64,000 nucleotides of DNA from Paraspadella gotoi (Eukaryota; Chaetognatha), in assembly GCA_051294375.1 (NCBI GenBank), contig CM119263.1, positions 28,557,280 through 28,621,279 on the forward strand, in the 5' to 3' direction. The stretch's first letter is position 1; each line of letters opens with the position of its first letter. The notes below the pieces were generated by a model. That model did not search any database. It had not been told where the DNA came from and saw only the letters and a list, made by a program, of their open reading frames with translations. Positions 24,386 through 37,573 of this stretch are shown one piece after another. A program made the position numbers and the translations under genes.

Positions 24386-25364
24386 GATTGGGGGGGCGTG
24401 GGGAGACGGCGAAGACGAAGAAGAAAAAAATTTAAAAAAAACAAAAACTGAATGAAAATATGGAATCGATGCTAAGTTGAGGATAAAAGAGGGTAGAGGA
24501 GCTAACAAGGAGGAAGTTTTAATGACTATAACTCGATTCCACTTCACATTGATGTTACTTTTAAAAATATACAAAAATATATTTTCTGTTGGACATTTCT
24601 TTAAATAAATTTTGAACGTCGATCATTACGTCCATTTTTAAACAAACGATAGTGCTTAGATTATTCTGACCATGATTGCCAATCGTTATTGCGTCTCTAG
24701 GCGTTGGTTGGTGGAAAGTTGGAAACATTTCGGTTACTAGTGAGATATTACGCGGGCCATATCCTCGCAGTTTAAACTGTTAAACTTCGCGCAGTTTCGG
24801 GAAGAGAACTATAAGTTCACCGCAACTACGCCCTGTGGCGGTCTCTCTCTCTCTCTCTCCCTCTCTCTCTCTCTATCTATCTCTCTCTCTCAAACGTTCT
24901 TTGTTTTTTTGGGCTTCAAGGTATCTCAATAGCGATAACAATGAGGGTCACAGATTTGAATTTTTCTTTGCTTTCTTTTAATATATTTTTAAATACTACA
25001 GAAATATTAATGACAGAAAAAGTAAGAAAAAAAGAAAGAAAAAATATAGGAAAAAAAAAAAAGAAAAAGAAAAGAGAAAAGATAAATAAAAAAAGAAAGA
25101 AAGAAAGACAATATAGTATATTGTATGGGTAGAAAAGAGTGTTATTGAGCTGGATATACAGCTTCGATGGAATAGAGTGCTAATGAAGACTTGAATTAAA
25201 ATCAAAACAACAACAACAACAATGTCTCAAAATAAATCGTTGTTTGCTATAATTCAAACTTTTTTTCAATTCAAAACAAAGATGCTAAGTAACATTCTTT
25301 TGTTGTATTTTTTTATATGGTTTACCAATTTCATTCAAAAAATTATAATTCATTTGGATCAAAA

Positions 25365-25740
25365 AAAGAGAGACAGACAGACAGAGAGAAGAGAGAGAGA
25401 GAGAGATAATATATATATATATATATGAATATAAAAAGAAAGAGAGAAAGAGGAAGACAAAGAGAGAGAAAGAAAGTGAGAGAGAGATAAAAAAAAAGAA
25501 ATAGAGTGAGAAAGAGATAGAGATACAAAGAGAGATAAAGAGAGAGAGAGATAGAGAAAGAGACAGAGAGAAAGAGAGACAGAGACAGAGACAGAGAGAA
25601 AGAATATGAAAATAAAAAAAAGAGAGAGAGGTAGAAAGAGAGACAAAGAGAGAAAGAAGTGAGAGAGAGATAAAAATAGAAAAAAAAAAGAAAATAGAGT
25701 GAGAAAAGAGAGAGAGATACAGATTGAAAAGAGAGAGAGA

Positions 25741-25791
<51 letters not shown>

Positions 25792-25850
25792 GAAAAATGA
25801 AAAAGAGAAAGAGGAGTAGACCGAGAGAGAGACAGAATATAAAATAGAGG
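25365..25850. repeat. Long imperfect (GA)n purine tract
   Basis: Nearly 500 bp consisting almost only of A and G on the plus strand, with GAGA, AAAGA and GACA variants and a short (TA)n insert near 25,408. Such tracts can form triplex DNA. Confidence 0.85.
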
Positions 25851-25977
25851 GTTTAGGAATGAATTAAATGCAAATAAATTATTTATTTTTAAAATTAGGA
25901 TTGTTAAGGTTTCGTATGTTTTAGTTAAAATATTTTTATAACAAGGACTGCCATGATGATGATTGACGGCGGGGACA

Positions 25978-26085
25978 GGGCTTTCAAACGTCAATCCCCA
26001 TCAAAAATAGTGGCGGGGATTCTCCGCCGTGGATAAGGCAGAAGGCTTCAAACAGTAATCCCGTAAAATAGTGGTAGGGATTCCC
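25978..26085. repeat. Tandem duplication of about 63 bp
   Basis: The sequence from GGGCTTTCAAACGTCAATCC to GTGGCGGGGATT recurs directly as AGGCTTCAAACAGTAATCC to GTGGTAGGGATT. The first copy also contains an inverted GGCGG/CCGCC pair. Confidence 0.6.
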
Positions 26086-26520
26086 AAAACAGAGGGAAAA
26101 AAGACAGTTTTCGTGAACAGAAAGAGGGCGCAGTTGAAACTGTCCCCTTATAGCCAGTTCAAACTGCGCCTTATTGGACGGCGTCATACTTGTTACTAGT
26201 TAACTGCTTTAAGCTGCGCATCTTTTACAACTAACTTGAACCCGATAATACGTGTGACCTAATGCGATCTTGTTCTCAATATCGCTAAACCGGTTTTGAC
26301 GATCGCCAGATTTGAAAGAGACTGTCTTCTGAATGTCGAAAGCTGTTTTTTTGAATCACCGAATTGAAAATTATTATTTGTTTTAAAAGATAATTAATTA
26401 AATGCCCAAGTCCAAAACATAAGCGCGAAGATTTTTTTGATCTTTTCGACTCGATGACGTAATCGATGGATCATTTTCGTTCATGAAAAAAAAAATTTAA
26501 AGATTTCGACTGTTTTTACC

Positions 26521-26640
<120 letters not shown>

Positions 26641-27141
26641 CTGTCTAAGCATTCTCTTTCTGTATTTCTCTATCGCTCTTCAAAGTCAAAAAAGTTTCGA
26701 CGTCAAAAACCAATAAAAATAAAAACCCAATTGCTTTAGACTTTGGGATTTAAAATGTTAATTTTTTTCTTAAATTTGACGATGTATGTTTTAAAAAAAA
26801 TTTTATCTAAATAATTTCTTTTAACTTTTCTTATTGAAAAAAAAAAAGAATATTATTTAACAATCTATTCTTTCCGGACAATGGATGTAAAAAAAAGAAG
26901 ACTTTTCAAGGCGGTTGTTCCTCTTCCGACACCTCAAACCTTGCCGCTTGAACCGCTGGAACCCGGTGGATCTCTTAATAAAACGTTCTTTTCGGTCAAA
27001 TAGAGAGAGAAAGAGAGAGATGCTCGTTTTACTTTCTGAATCGATTTTAAGTAATGTAATTAAAGACAACAGCATCGTCGTTTTAGTCGTCGTCGTCGAT
27101 TTTTAAAAACTGATTTCGGTCTGATCCTTCGGAATTTAATT

Positions 27142-27173
<32 letters not shown>

Positions 27174-27863
27174 GGTGATGTTTATCTTTTAGCGTGTTCG
27201 TTTCTTGCTTCTTCCTATTCTCTCTCTGTCGGCGCATATCTTCTATTGCAATAAAAATTTTTGTTTAAATATTAAGTAATTTAACTAATGAATTAATTAT
27301 ATTTTTAAATCAGATTCTCGTCGAATCAGACTTTTATATTTCCCTCATATTCGAGTAAAAATTCCTATAAAAAAAAAAAGACCAATCAGTTTTCAACGGA
27401 CGATTTGAAGAATTAATGGCAATCAGCTTGACTCTCAATTTAGTTTTTAAAATGATTATTAAAAAAAAGTGAATTCTCTGACTAAATTTTAAAAAATTCC
27501 GACAATTTTTTTCTTTTTAATTGAGAATCATAAGTACAGTCTGTTAGGCTTATTGCATTACTGTGAAGAACAGCCTTTTTAACCCGCAGATCTTTAATCT
27601 CTAAATTGGAACAACCAGACACCGAATTTGATTCACGTCAAAATCACAGGATCTATCAAACGTAGTGAGAAAAAAACAATGAAAACAATAGCACTATAAA
27701 TTTTAAACCAGAAAAAGTTAACGTTGCAAAAAGTAGTGCTATCTCATCTTGATTCTTCTATCATGAAAAATGTGAAAATCCTAAAAATAATTCCCGCTCG
27801 ACTAATTCACACGAGTGTCAAGCAATTGACGCTAGTTCGACGCCAGCGTAACGTGTGATTCTC

Positions 27864-29965
27864 ATGTCCTTTACCTCCGCCCTCGTCATGGAAACGGGAA
27901 GCGACAAAGTCGGACTCCGATTGGCTGGAGCGAGAGATCGATTAGGGACGCTACAGGTGGGCGTGGCGGTTGGGTTAAATGATTTGATCGAAAGTTGGAA
28001 GATGTTAGTAAGGTCACAATAAAATATTTTTTTTTATTAATTATTATGATTATAAATTAGAACAGAAATGTTAAACATGTTAAATTTGTTCAAAATGTTA
28101 GTGTTAAAAATACTACTATGAAAAAAAACGACATAAGCAGTAGGGAGACACATTTATTATAAGCGAGGTAAAACATTGGCGAGACATAAAATAGTGAATA
28201 TGTTGAAACAGGCAATAACGTGATGTGAATAGTTCGAGGGTGTTAAACGGTTGCGTCTCTGGTGTCCACGGCCACGACGGAAGAAACCCGTTGAAGCCCG
28301 GGACGACGAGACCAATGACCGGAGGTCTAAGGTCATGGGTCCGTTGAGGGAAAAGAGAGAGAGAGAGAGAGTCGAGGTAGCTCGGCCTTAATACAATCAT
28401 TTCTAGGTAAAATAATAATGTACTTTGTTACCGACGTTAATTAAATCATTTCCCAAATCAGAATTACCAAATTTTTGTCTTTCCCTCAGGAGGAAACGGA
28501 TCCATTTTTGGACAACGAGGCCTCTCAGGTAAGATTACTCATTTACGATTTGTTTTTAAATTAATATTTTTTTAAAATTAATAACCACATATCTATGAAA
28601 ACTTTTAAAAATCTCCACCGTTCAGCGATTCATCGAACCGGGTATCAATAACAACAACGACGAAGACGTCGACAACAACAACGCCCTCCACGGTCAGGAA
28701 TTGAGTGAGACGAAACTGCTGCGGTCCACGCCGCAGCGGACGCCGCCGCAGACGCCACCGAGGTCGCCGCTGATGCTGCAGGCGCCTCAGACGCCGCAGA
28801 CGCAGATGCTGACGACGACGCCGCCGACGATGAGACGACAGACGAGGGATTTTCAATCGGTGGATGACAGTAAGTCTATCGGTCTGTCTTTCTGCCCGTC
28901 TGTCTGATTAAATGTATTTATCGGTCTTTTCAAGCTGTCTGAAACCCGATACTGACTACATTTATTGGTTTGCTTTCTTCATAGTTATCTTTCTCTCTCG
29001 TATTATTTTTAATGTATTCAAACTTGTAGTGAAATAACAAAGCAATATCATAAGTGTGATGCATAGTCTTCATTTTCATATGTCAACTATTTGTCCTCCT
29101 TAAATTGTTGTTACCTAATTTAGGCTTTTACATCTGGGCTGAATACTTTTATATTAATTATTACATAGCACTTAAATTTCCAAATCTATTGAATTGTAAA
29201 CCATTATGGGGCGGAAAACCTTTTTAAAAAATCAAAACAAAAGAACAAGAAAAACAAACAAAAGGGGAAAAAATAAAGGAGAAATAATGGATTGGAATTC
29301 TGAAGGATCGATTTTGTCGTCGTCGTCGTTGTCGTCGTCGTTTGTTTCTTTTTTTCGTGATTTGCATCGGATTTTTCTCTTTGCGGCGACGAAAGGTGGT
29401 TTAAGGCTGGGATGAAGGTGGTGGTTTGGGTGGAGATGGATAAATTAGAGTGGTTAGGACAAGAAAGGTGGTTTAAAGTTGGGATGGAGGTGGTGGTTGG
29501 GGTGGAGATGGAGAAATTAGGGTGGTTAGGACAAGAAAGGTGGTTTAAGGTTGGGATGGAGGTGGTGGTTGGGGTGGAGATGAAGAAATTACAAATTAGG
29601 GTGGTTAGGACGAGAGGTGAGTGGTCTGGATTGGTCACTGGCCAGGATTGGGTTGTGACGACCGTTTAAGTCGTCAGCTCTCTACTACTCGAGATTATAT
29701 CACATCTTAGATTAAGAAATTTTAGGCGTTGACTTGACGACGCCTAGGGTTTTCAGTGTGATAGACTGATAGATTAATAGACTATGTTGAAAAACCCCCA
29801 TTGTTTTTTAATGTGAATGGAAGAGAGGAAGTTATTTTATCATGTCTGTGATGGTGATGGTTAAAATTTTGTGGTGGTCACTGCGACGAAAAAATTGGTG
29901 GTTGATGACGCGCGAATAAAACGGAACCCGATTTCCTTTAACTTGATCCCGACGACGACGACGAG

Positions 29966-30010
<45 letters not shown>

Positions 30011-32731
30011 GACGGCGACGACGACGACGACGAGGACGGCGACGACAACCCGAAACACGTGATCGGGTTTTTACTAAAAAAAAACAATTCGTTTGAATTC
30101 GAAAGTGAGTTTTTAATCAAAGCGCGATTCGTCAATTTCGCATAACTGGAATTTCTCGCTAAATCTAAGAAAAAAGGATGGAAAAGTTCGCTAATTCGAT
30201 CTTCTTTTAAATCGATCCGCGAAAAAAAAACCTCTGCAAAATTTGTGCAGAGAAAACATTGAACGCGAACGTGAGAAATAAAAATCAATGGCGAAACGAA
30301 TTCTAAACTTTTTTCTGTCTGAACAACAATTCTGTCTGGAAAAAAGAAATAGTGGGTAGGATGAATGTTACGACCTGAAATAAATTTTGATCAAATGTCA
30401 ACATTTGAGAAAACGGACGAAAAAATTTATAATTTTGTCAAAACTAGCAATGAAACAGAGAATCAAATTTTTGAAAAACCATAAATGAAAGACCGAAAAC
30501 GTTTAATGTAAAAAAACATAAAATAAAGGATTAAACTTTCGAACGATATCAACAGCTGTCTTTTTTTAATAAAGTTTCATTTTTTAAAACATTTTGAAAA
30601 TAAATGTCGCGTCTCGGCGTGCGTCCAATATTCGTGGTACGAGCGAAACGTAAACACAGATAAGGTCGTCTTGCGGCGAGGGGTCCGAGCGAGGGGTCAG
30701 AGCGAGAGGTGGGATTGCATCGAGGCAGTGAGGTTCGAAACACCGGAGTCAGATGAAGGGTGAGTGAGTGAGAGATTGTGAAACGACGATCAATGAATTT
30801 CGACAAAAATCTGAAAAATTAAAATGTTTTGCAGCGAGTTGCAACTTTTTTTGTGACCAGAAAAAAATCATACTGTTGAAAAAAACTAACAATTCGTTTT
30901 TAAACAAAATGAAAATTGGACTGTAATCAACTTCGGATTGATTGTTACATGTATACAATGAACGTATTTAACTTTAAACAATAAAATTAAAACGATGGAC
31001 AAGGAAACGAAATCTCGTCTCCCCGCCGACGAAATCAAAAGCGAAAATAATTTGTTTCGACCCGAAATCGATTTTCGTTTCGGAGTCGATGGACCGCAAC
31101 TGGTGCTGTTTAAAAATTCGCCGGACGATTTCACGGAACCGCTGCAAACTCAACCACAGAAGCAAGAACTCCAGCAGCATTCCTTGGGCGAGGCGGGACA
31201 ACTGAAATCGCAAGACCTTGAATCGCAGCAAGGGCAGCATGTCCAAGTAAATCGAGAACAACCGCAGCAAAATCCGCAACAACGTTGCCGCAAACTCGTC
31301 GTAGACTCCAGCGTCCAACTCCACCTCGACAATCGGGTCAAAGAGCGGCAGGTGTCCAGCGGCGCCGAAAAAAGAGTCGCCTTCGACGGCGTCGTGGAAA
31401 TCGACGCCGTGAAAGTCGACGTTGACTGCGACGTGGATAAAGAGGGCGTCGAAAATGAAGCACCTTGGCACGATGGCGGTGCTGAGGATCCTTCATGGCG
31501 CGATCGCGGTGCCAAGGATTATCCGTGTCTGCGCGATTGTAGTGCCGTTGATCGGTCGCGTTGCGATGGCGGTGCTGAGGATTCCTCGCGACGAGATTAC
31601 GGTGCTGAGGATCCGTCAGGGCGCGATTCTAGTGCCGAGGTAATATCTCGGCGCGATGTCGGAGCCGAAGATTCGTCCCGGCACCGTTTCGACCTCAAAA
31701 CTAAAAAAAAAGACTCCGCCGAGATTTCTCGGTCAGAGGAAAACAATTTCCTAAGCAACAACAACAACAACGACGACGAGACGTTTGAGATTCCCGGCCA
31801 AATTTGACGGCAGTCCCTGTCGAAACCGGCGCCGCTAAAAGGCGTGTCGACCAAAACCGGCGCCGTCTGGGGTTTTGCGGTTTTCGCGGTTTTTCGAAGA
31901 AGAAAGAAACGACGCCGACGACGATGGAATTGTCGAGTGGCGCGCAAATGGAAAACATCAAAGAAATTCTGCCATGTCTCAATCAGTTTAATCTCTTTGT
32001 GCCGTGTAAGAGTGAGAGATATACATATGTATATAATATATATTATATACTGATTATTGTAGTTTATATAAGTTTTTTTGTTGTTGTATTCGTTTTTGTT
32101 TACAGTTTTGTATTAAGAACTTAAGCTATACATCACATTACACTTTCCCTTAACAATTTTCTCGTTTAGTTTTTACTTTTCAATTTCACTTTTTAATTTC
32201 ACTCTCCACTTTCTAATTGCCTCTTTCCACTTTAAATTTTTTTCTTTCCACTTTCCACTTTCAATTTTCCACTTTCCACAGGCACGAACCGCCAAGAGCA
32301 CGACCGGCGTCTTTCCGTCTTCCTCGGAACGACGCAGCCTTTCCAACGAAGACGGACGCAGGAAGAGCAAGTAGGAACCGAATAATCATAATTAATTAAT
32401 TATCATAATATAAAACTTAATTGATAAGTTATCCTGTTTCACACTTTCACTATCAGAACCCTTTTTTTGTATTTTATAATTCTCCAAGAAACTCTTTGAA
32501 AACGTATTGAGTCTATAAAAAAGATAATTTAAGTTAATTTTAAATTTTTTTAAATCATTAAAACTCTTTCAAAGTCTTTTGTTTTTTCCCCAGGAAATTG
32601 ACAGCAACTTTCGTTGGTCGATGTGTCTATTTCATCGCTACACTCTCGTCTTCATCGCCTGCATCTCACTATTCATCGTCGGAATCACAATTAGTCTCAT
32701 CATGAAGAAACACAAGAGAAATATTCTGTGA
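27864..32731 (+). CDS. Unrecognised 200-aa C-terminally anchored membrane protein
   Basis: Five exons joined in frame: 27,864-27,956, 28,490-28,528, 28,626-28,869, 32,282-32,370 and 32,594-32,731. All junctions are GT-AG (donors GTGGGC, GTAAGA, GTAAGT, GTAGGA). The first ATG follows an in-frame TAA; a second ATG at 27,888 is possible. Exon 2 is acidic (EETDPFLDNEASQ). Exon 3 has an Asn/Asp run and a Thr/Pro-rich region (STPQRTPPQTPPRSP) with many possible proline-directed phosphosites. Residues about 173-192 form one hydrophobic segment (VFIACISLFIVGITISLI), followed only by MKKHKRNIL, so the protein should be tail-anchored with a cytosolic N-terminus. No family is recognised. Intron 3 is 3.4 kb and contains an intronless ORF, so an extra exon cannot be excluded. 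Confidence 0.6.
29397..29618. repeat. 72-bp minisatellite, three copies
   Basis: Three direct copies of a G-rich 72-bp unit starting GGTGGTTTAAGG and ending GGTTAGGACAAGAAA. The third has an extra ACAAATT. It is in intron 3 of the tail-anchored protein gene. Confidence 0.85.
29951..30045. repeat. (CGA)n microsatellite with GGACGG interruptions
   Basis: A GACGAC run broken at intervals by GAGGACGGC. It is open in several frames, but this is a property of the repeat. Confidence 0.9.
30995..31807 (+). CDS. Intronless ORF with decapeptide repeats, unknown
   Basis: 270 codons from ATG at 30,995 to TGA at 31,807, inside intron 3 of the tail-anchored protein gene and on the same strand. The N-terminal part is mixed and hydrophilic (PEIDFRFGVDGPQLVLF), then Gln-rich. 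Residues about 155-230 are seven tandem copies of a ten-residue unit around RDxGAEDPSx. The C-terminus has an Asn run. GC content is clearly above the surrounding intron. The opposite strand is also open for 165 codons here, so GC-rich composition may explain part of the openness. It could be a nested gene, an alternative exon or non-coding. No family is recognised. Confidence 0.35.
   Translation: MDKETKSRLPADEIKSENNLFRPEIDFRFGVDGPQLVLFKNSPDDFTEPLQTQPQKQELQQHSLGEAGQLKSQDLESQQGQHVQVNREQPQQNPQQRCRKLVVDSSVQLHLDNRVKERQVSSGAEKRVAFDGVVEIDAVKVDVDCDVDKEGVENEAPWHDGGAEDPSWRDRGAKDYPCLRDCSAVDRSRCDGGAEDSSRRDYGAEDPSGRDSSAEVISRRDVGAEDSSRHRFDLKTKKKDSAEISRSEENNFLSNNNNNDDETFEIPGQI
31459..31680 (+). repeat. 30-bp coding minisatellite
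   Basis: Seven 30-bp units, e.g. near GATGGCGGTGCTGAGGAT, keep the reading frame of the ORF at 30,995-31,807 and encode RDxGAEDPSx-type decapeptides. Units differ by substitutions and keep to multiples of three with one or two exceptions. Confidence 0.75.
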
Positions 32732-32962
32732 GGAAACAGTAGTAAAAGCTTTTGCGAAGAAACCGTAGCGTAATTCTTTGTGAGGAAACTGTACTTAAAA
32801 TCCTCTGTGAGGAAACAGCAACGAAATCCTCCGCGAGGGAACAGTAGTGAAAACCTTGGTGAGGAAACGGCACTTGCATCCTCCCTTAGGGAACAGCAGC
32901 TAAATCCTCTGTGAGGGAACAGCAGTGAAAGCCTCTGTGAGAAATTTGCGCTACAATCCTTT
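32718..32962 (+). repeat. 30-bp minisatellite overlapping a stop codon
   Basis: About eight imperfect units around CCTCTGTGAGGAAACAGCAG. The first unit provides the TGA stop (32,729-32,731) of the tail-anchored protein gene; the rest forms its 3' flank or UTR. Confidence 0.8.
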
Positions 32963-33827
32963 GTGAATTTCGTCGTCGGCTGCTTTATGGTGAGAAAACA
33001 TGCTGTTTTGTCTTTGGCGAAACAAGAAACAATCGTATTTGAGAATCGATTCACTTTTCTTCAAAGAAAACTGATCTAATCTGTGAATTGCATTACCCTT
33101 CGTCTCATAAACAAAAGAAAACAAATTATCTGTAAATGTGTTTTTTTTTCGTTCATTTTTCATCATTAAAAAAGTTTACCACCAGTGAAAAAATCTGCCT
33201 TATGACTCATAAATATAGAGAATTTGATTGTATCATCTAGAATAATTGCCGCCTTGTGAAAAACAAACTCCTTTTTATTATGAAATACTTCAAAATAAAT
33301 TGTGAACTGGACTCTTTTACAATTTTGAAGAAACGTTGACTATTGAATTATTCTAATGACATTTTTGTTGCCTTGTTGCTCTATGAAACAAAATTAAATA
33401 AAAATGTGCCATTTTAACAAAATTTATACATGTATGTTTATTCCGCAATTAAAAAAAAACAATTAGGAAAAAAAGGAAACATAAAAAACAAGAAAGAGAA
33501 GTAAGCGAGGTATGGGCAGATAAGGCTTCGACGGATATGAAAGACTAACAGCAAGCGGTAGGAATAACGGCTCCGTTATCAATGACAAATACTAATTTAT
33601 GAAGGCAGGAATAAAACCCAGAACAACCAAGGATACAATACTTGGGATATAAGATCGGTGTTATACATTTTCGACGAATTTAGCCCACCGAATGTCAAAA
33701 ACTAATATCACAAATATATAATAAAGTAAAGTATAAAGCATATTCTATAAATTAGTATTTTATATAATATCTATATTAAATTTGATTTATATTCGATCCA
33801 AAGCGCGTTTCACTTTTCTCTCCCTTC
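32963..33827. other. Convergent intergenic stretch
   Basis: Lies between the 3' ends of the tail-anchored protein gene (plus) and the carrier gene (minus). AT-rich. At 33,500-33,660 there is a GC-richer block with an inverted pair ATAACGG/CCGTTAT, perhaps an old repeat. No exon seen. Confidence 0.5.
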
Positions 33828-35528
<1,701 letters not shown>

Positions 35529-36598
35529 CTGGTGGGGAGAAAAAGTGGAAAGGGAATTAGAGGATTGATTGATTTATTGATATATTGATTGATGGGTGAA
35601 CATTTTTTTCTTTATTACGTAAGACTTTTTGTCTATACGTGTAGGGGAGTTTTGTTTTTGGTAAATTAGTTGGCGAATTCTAAAATCGATTGGAAATGGT
35701 AATGGTAATGGTTATTCCTGCGATGATTTGGTAATGATTGCTGATGCAATGCGACAATGTATGATGATATTGTGTTAACTTGTTGGTTATTTCTGTAATG
35801 ATTGTAAAATGAAGATTCATATAAATACTTTCGAACAAAGGTAGTTTGAAAAGATATTAAGTTTATGACGCTGGCGAGACGTTAAAAATCAAATGAATCC
35901 TCATTGTTTAAAGATTCTCGAAACGATTTCACGATTCAAGCATCTTCACGTTTTGATGAATGAAGTGAGACGGAGTCACGGATGAAGAGAGAAAAATAAG
36001 AGAGAGGAAAAAAATGTTGAAAACGAAAAAAAAAGAATAAAAGATTTAAGATCAGAATCGATATCAGAATCGAAAAAAAAATCCGATTTTCGACTTCGAG
36101 TTTTCACTTTCTCTTCGAATTCACGAGTCCGACCAGTTCGCCTTCACGGATGTGAAAAGGTTGCGACGTGAGACTCTCGCACCATAGATCCAGGGGAGAT
36201 CCGTGGATTATACGATCGCCTCGAAAGATCCGCGCACCATAGATCTGATGCGCGCATCATAAATCGACCATGCGTACTATAAATAGAATTTTTTATTATA
36301 TCGTTTACGGCCGCGTGTAAGAGTGAAATCGCGTGTAAAATCGCGTGCGCAATCGTGCGTCGGATTGCGTGCTTTTGGGCGTATTAAAGAAATACTGTCG
36401 AGGGTAAAAGATTCTGTGTATCAAAACAAACCGCTGCCTCCGCCGCCGCCGCTCAAGCAGCCGCTGCCGCTGCAGAGCAAAGTGTTAAGAAATGAAAAGG
36501 GGGAAAGTTGTGGATTCTCTTCAGTGCTTCTTTCTGAGGCCGGACGACTGTGGAATGTTCGACTGTGGCTCGAGTTACTCGGCCAGAGAGAGAGAAGA

Positions 36599-36636
<38 letters not shown>

Positions 36637-37573
36637 ATGTCGGCACGAAAAAATGAGTTTCTTTACTTAAATTTGTTTTCTGAGTGTAACTAGTATTAAT
36701 TCAATTTGTTCATTGAAAAATGAAATACGTAAAAGAGCTAGAAGAAGAGAGAGAAAGATAATGAAATTGAGTCATGATGCATTGATTTTTTACGCCATTC
36801 ATGGTTGTGATTAAGAACATTATTGACACGAAACATTGCTTAACGATATTTTTTAAAGCTTCAGAATTGGAGTGAAAGAAAAATTTGTGAGAATTTTTAT
36901 TTAGATTTTTAACTAGTAACTAGAGTAAAATTCTATCACATAGGACCATTAAGTTAGAAGCTGGAAACAATGAAATACGAAAAGCGAAATTTTACTAGTA
37001 TATATATATATAATTGGTTGTACCAATTTCATATCACTTTATCTGTATATCGTTATTTAAAACAGACAAACAGAACGCGGGGTTTTACCTATGTTTCGTT
37101 AATTTATTATATACATTGTTTTGAATTGTAAAAAAATTCAATTAATGCTTTTTTTGTGTTTGTGTGTGTGTGAATAGCATATTGAATGTACTTTTTCAAC
37201 AATTTTTTTATTAACCAATAAAACACGTGTCGTAAAAGTAGCCTGAATTTTACAAATAATTGGATTAACGTCTAAAGGTTGACCTGAATTTCTCAAGAGG
37301 CGCTTTTCATCTCAATTTTTGTCTCTTCGTCGATTTTATAATATTTTTGGACGAAATTATATCCCAAAAAATTTCAAGTTTAACAGTTAACAAATTAGAG
37401 GTAATCTGAGAAATTAAGGATTAAATACGAACAAATAAACTACATTTTCATTGTTTAATCTTCCCAGCTTGTGAAAAATTGATTTAAAAAATTGATTCAT
37501 CAAATAAATGTTTAATTGTTTCTTCTTCTCAGTTCCCGCATTGCCAACTTTCCCCTGGCACCAACAGCTCGCA
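35529..37573. other. Divergent intergenic stretch
   Basis: Upstream of both the carrier (minus) and the methyltransferase (plus). A GC-richer part at 36,120-36,600 repeats ACCATAGATC-like words and is open for about 115 codons from a GTG without an ATG; it includes a short Pro/Leu run (NKPLPPPPPLKQPLPL) and may hold a 5' exon, but I cannot support one. (GA)n lies at about 36,587-36,637. The family D fragment of the AT-rich dispersed repeat is at 37,012-37,032. Confidence 0.5.
37012..37032 (+). repeat. Dispersed AT-rich repeat, copy D (3' end only)
   Basis: Only the terminal hairpin part, TAATTGGTTGTACCAATT, remains, identical to the ends of copies B and C. Confidence 0.5.

Noticed and set aside
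25359-25994. 211-codon Leu/Ser-rich minus-strand frame
   Set aside because: Product of an imperfect (GA)n tract.
36323-36670. 115-codon frame upstream of the methyltransferase
   Set aside because: Begins with GTG and not ATG, ends in (GA)n translation; only a short Pro-rich piece looks protein-like.
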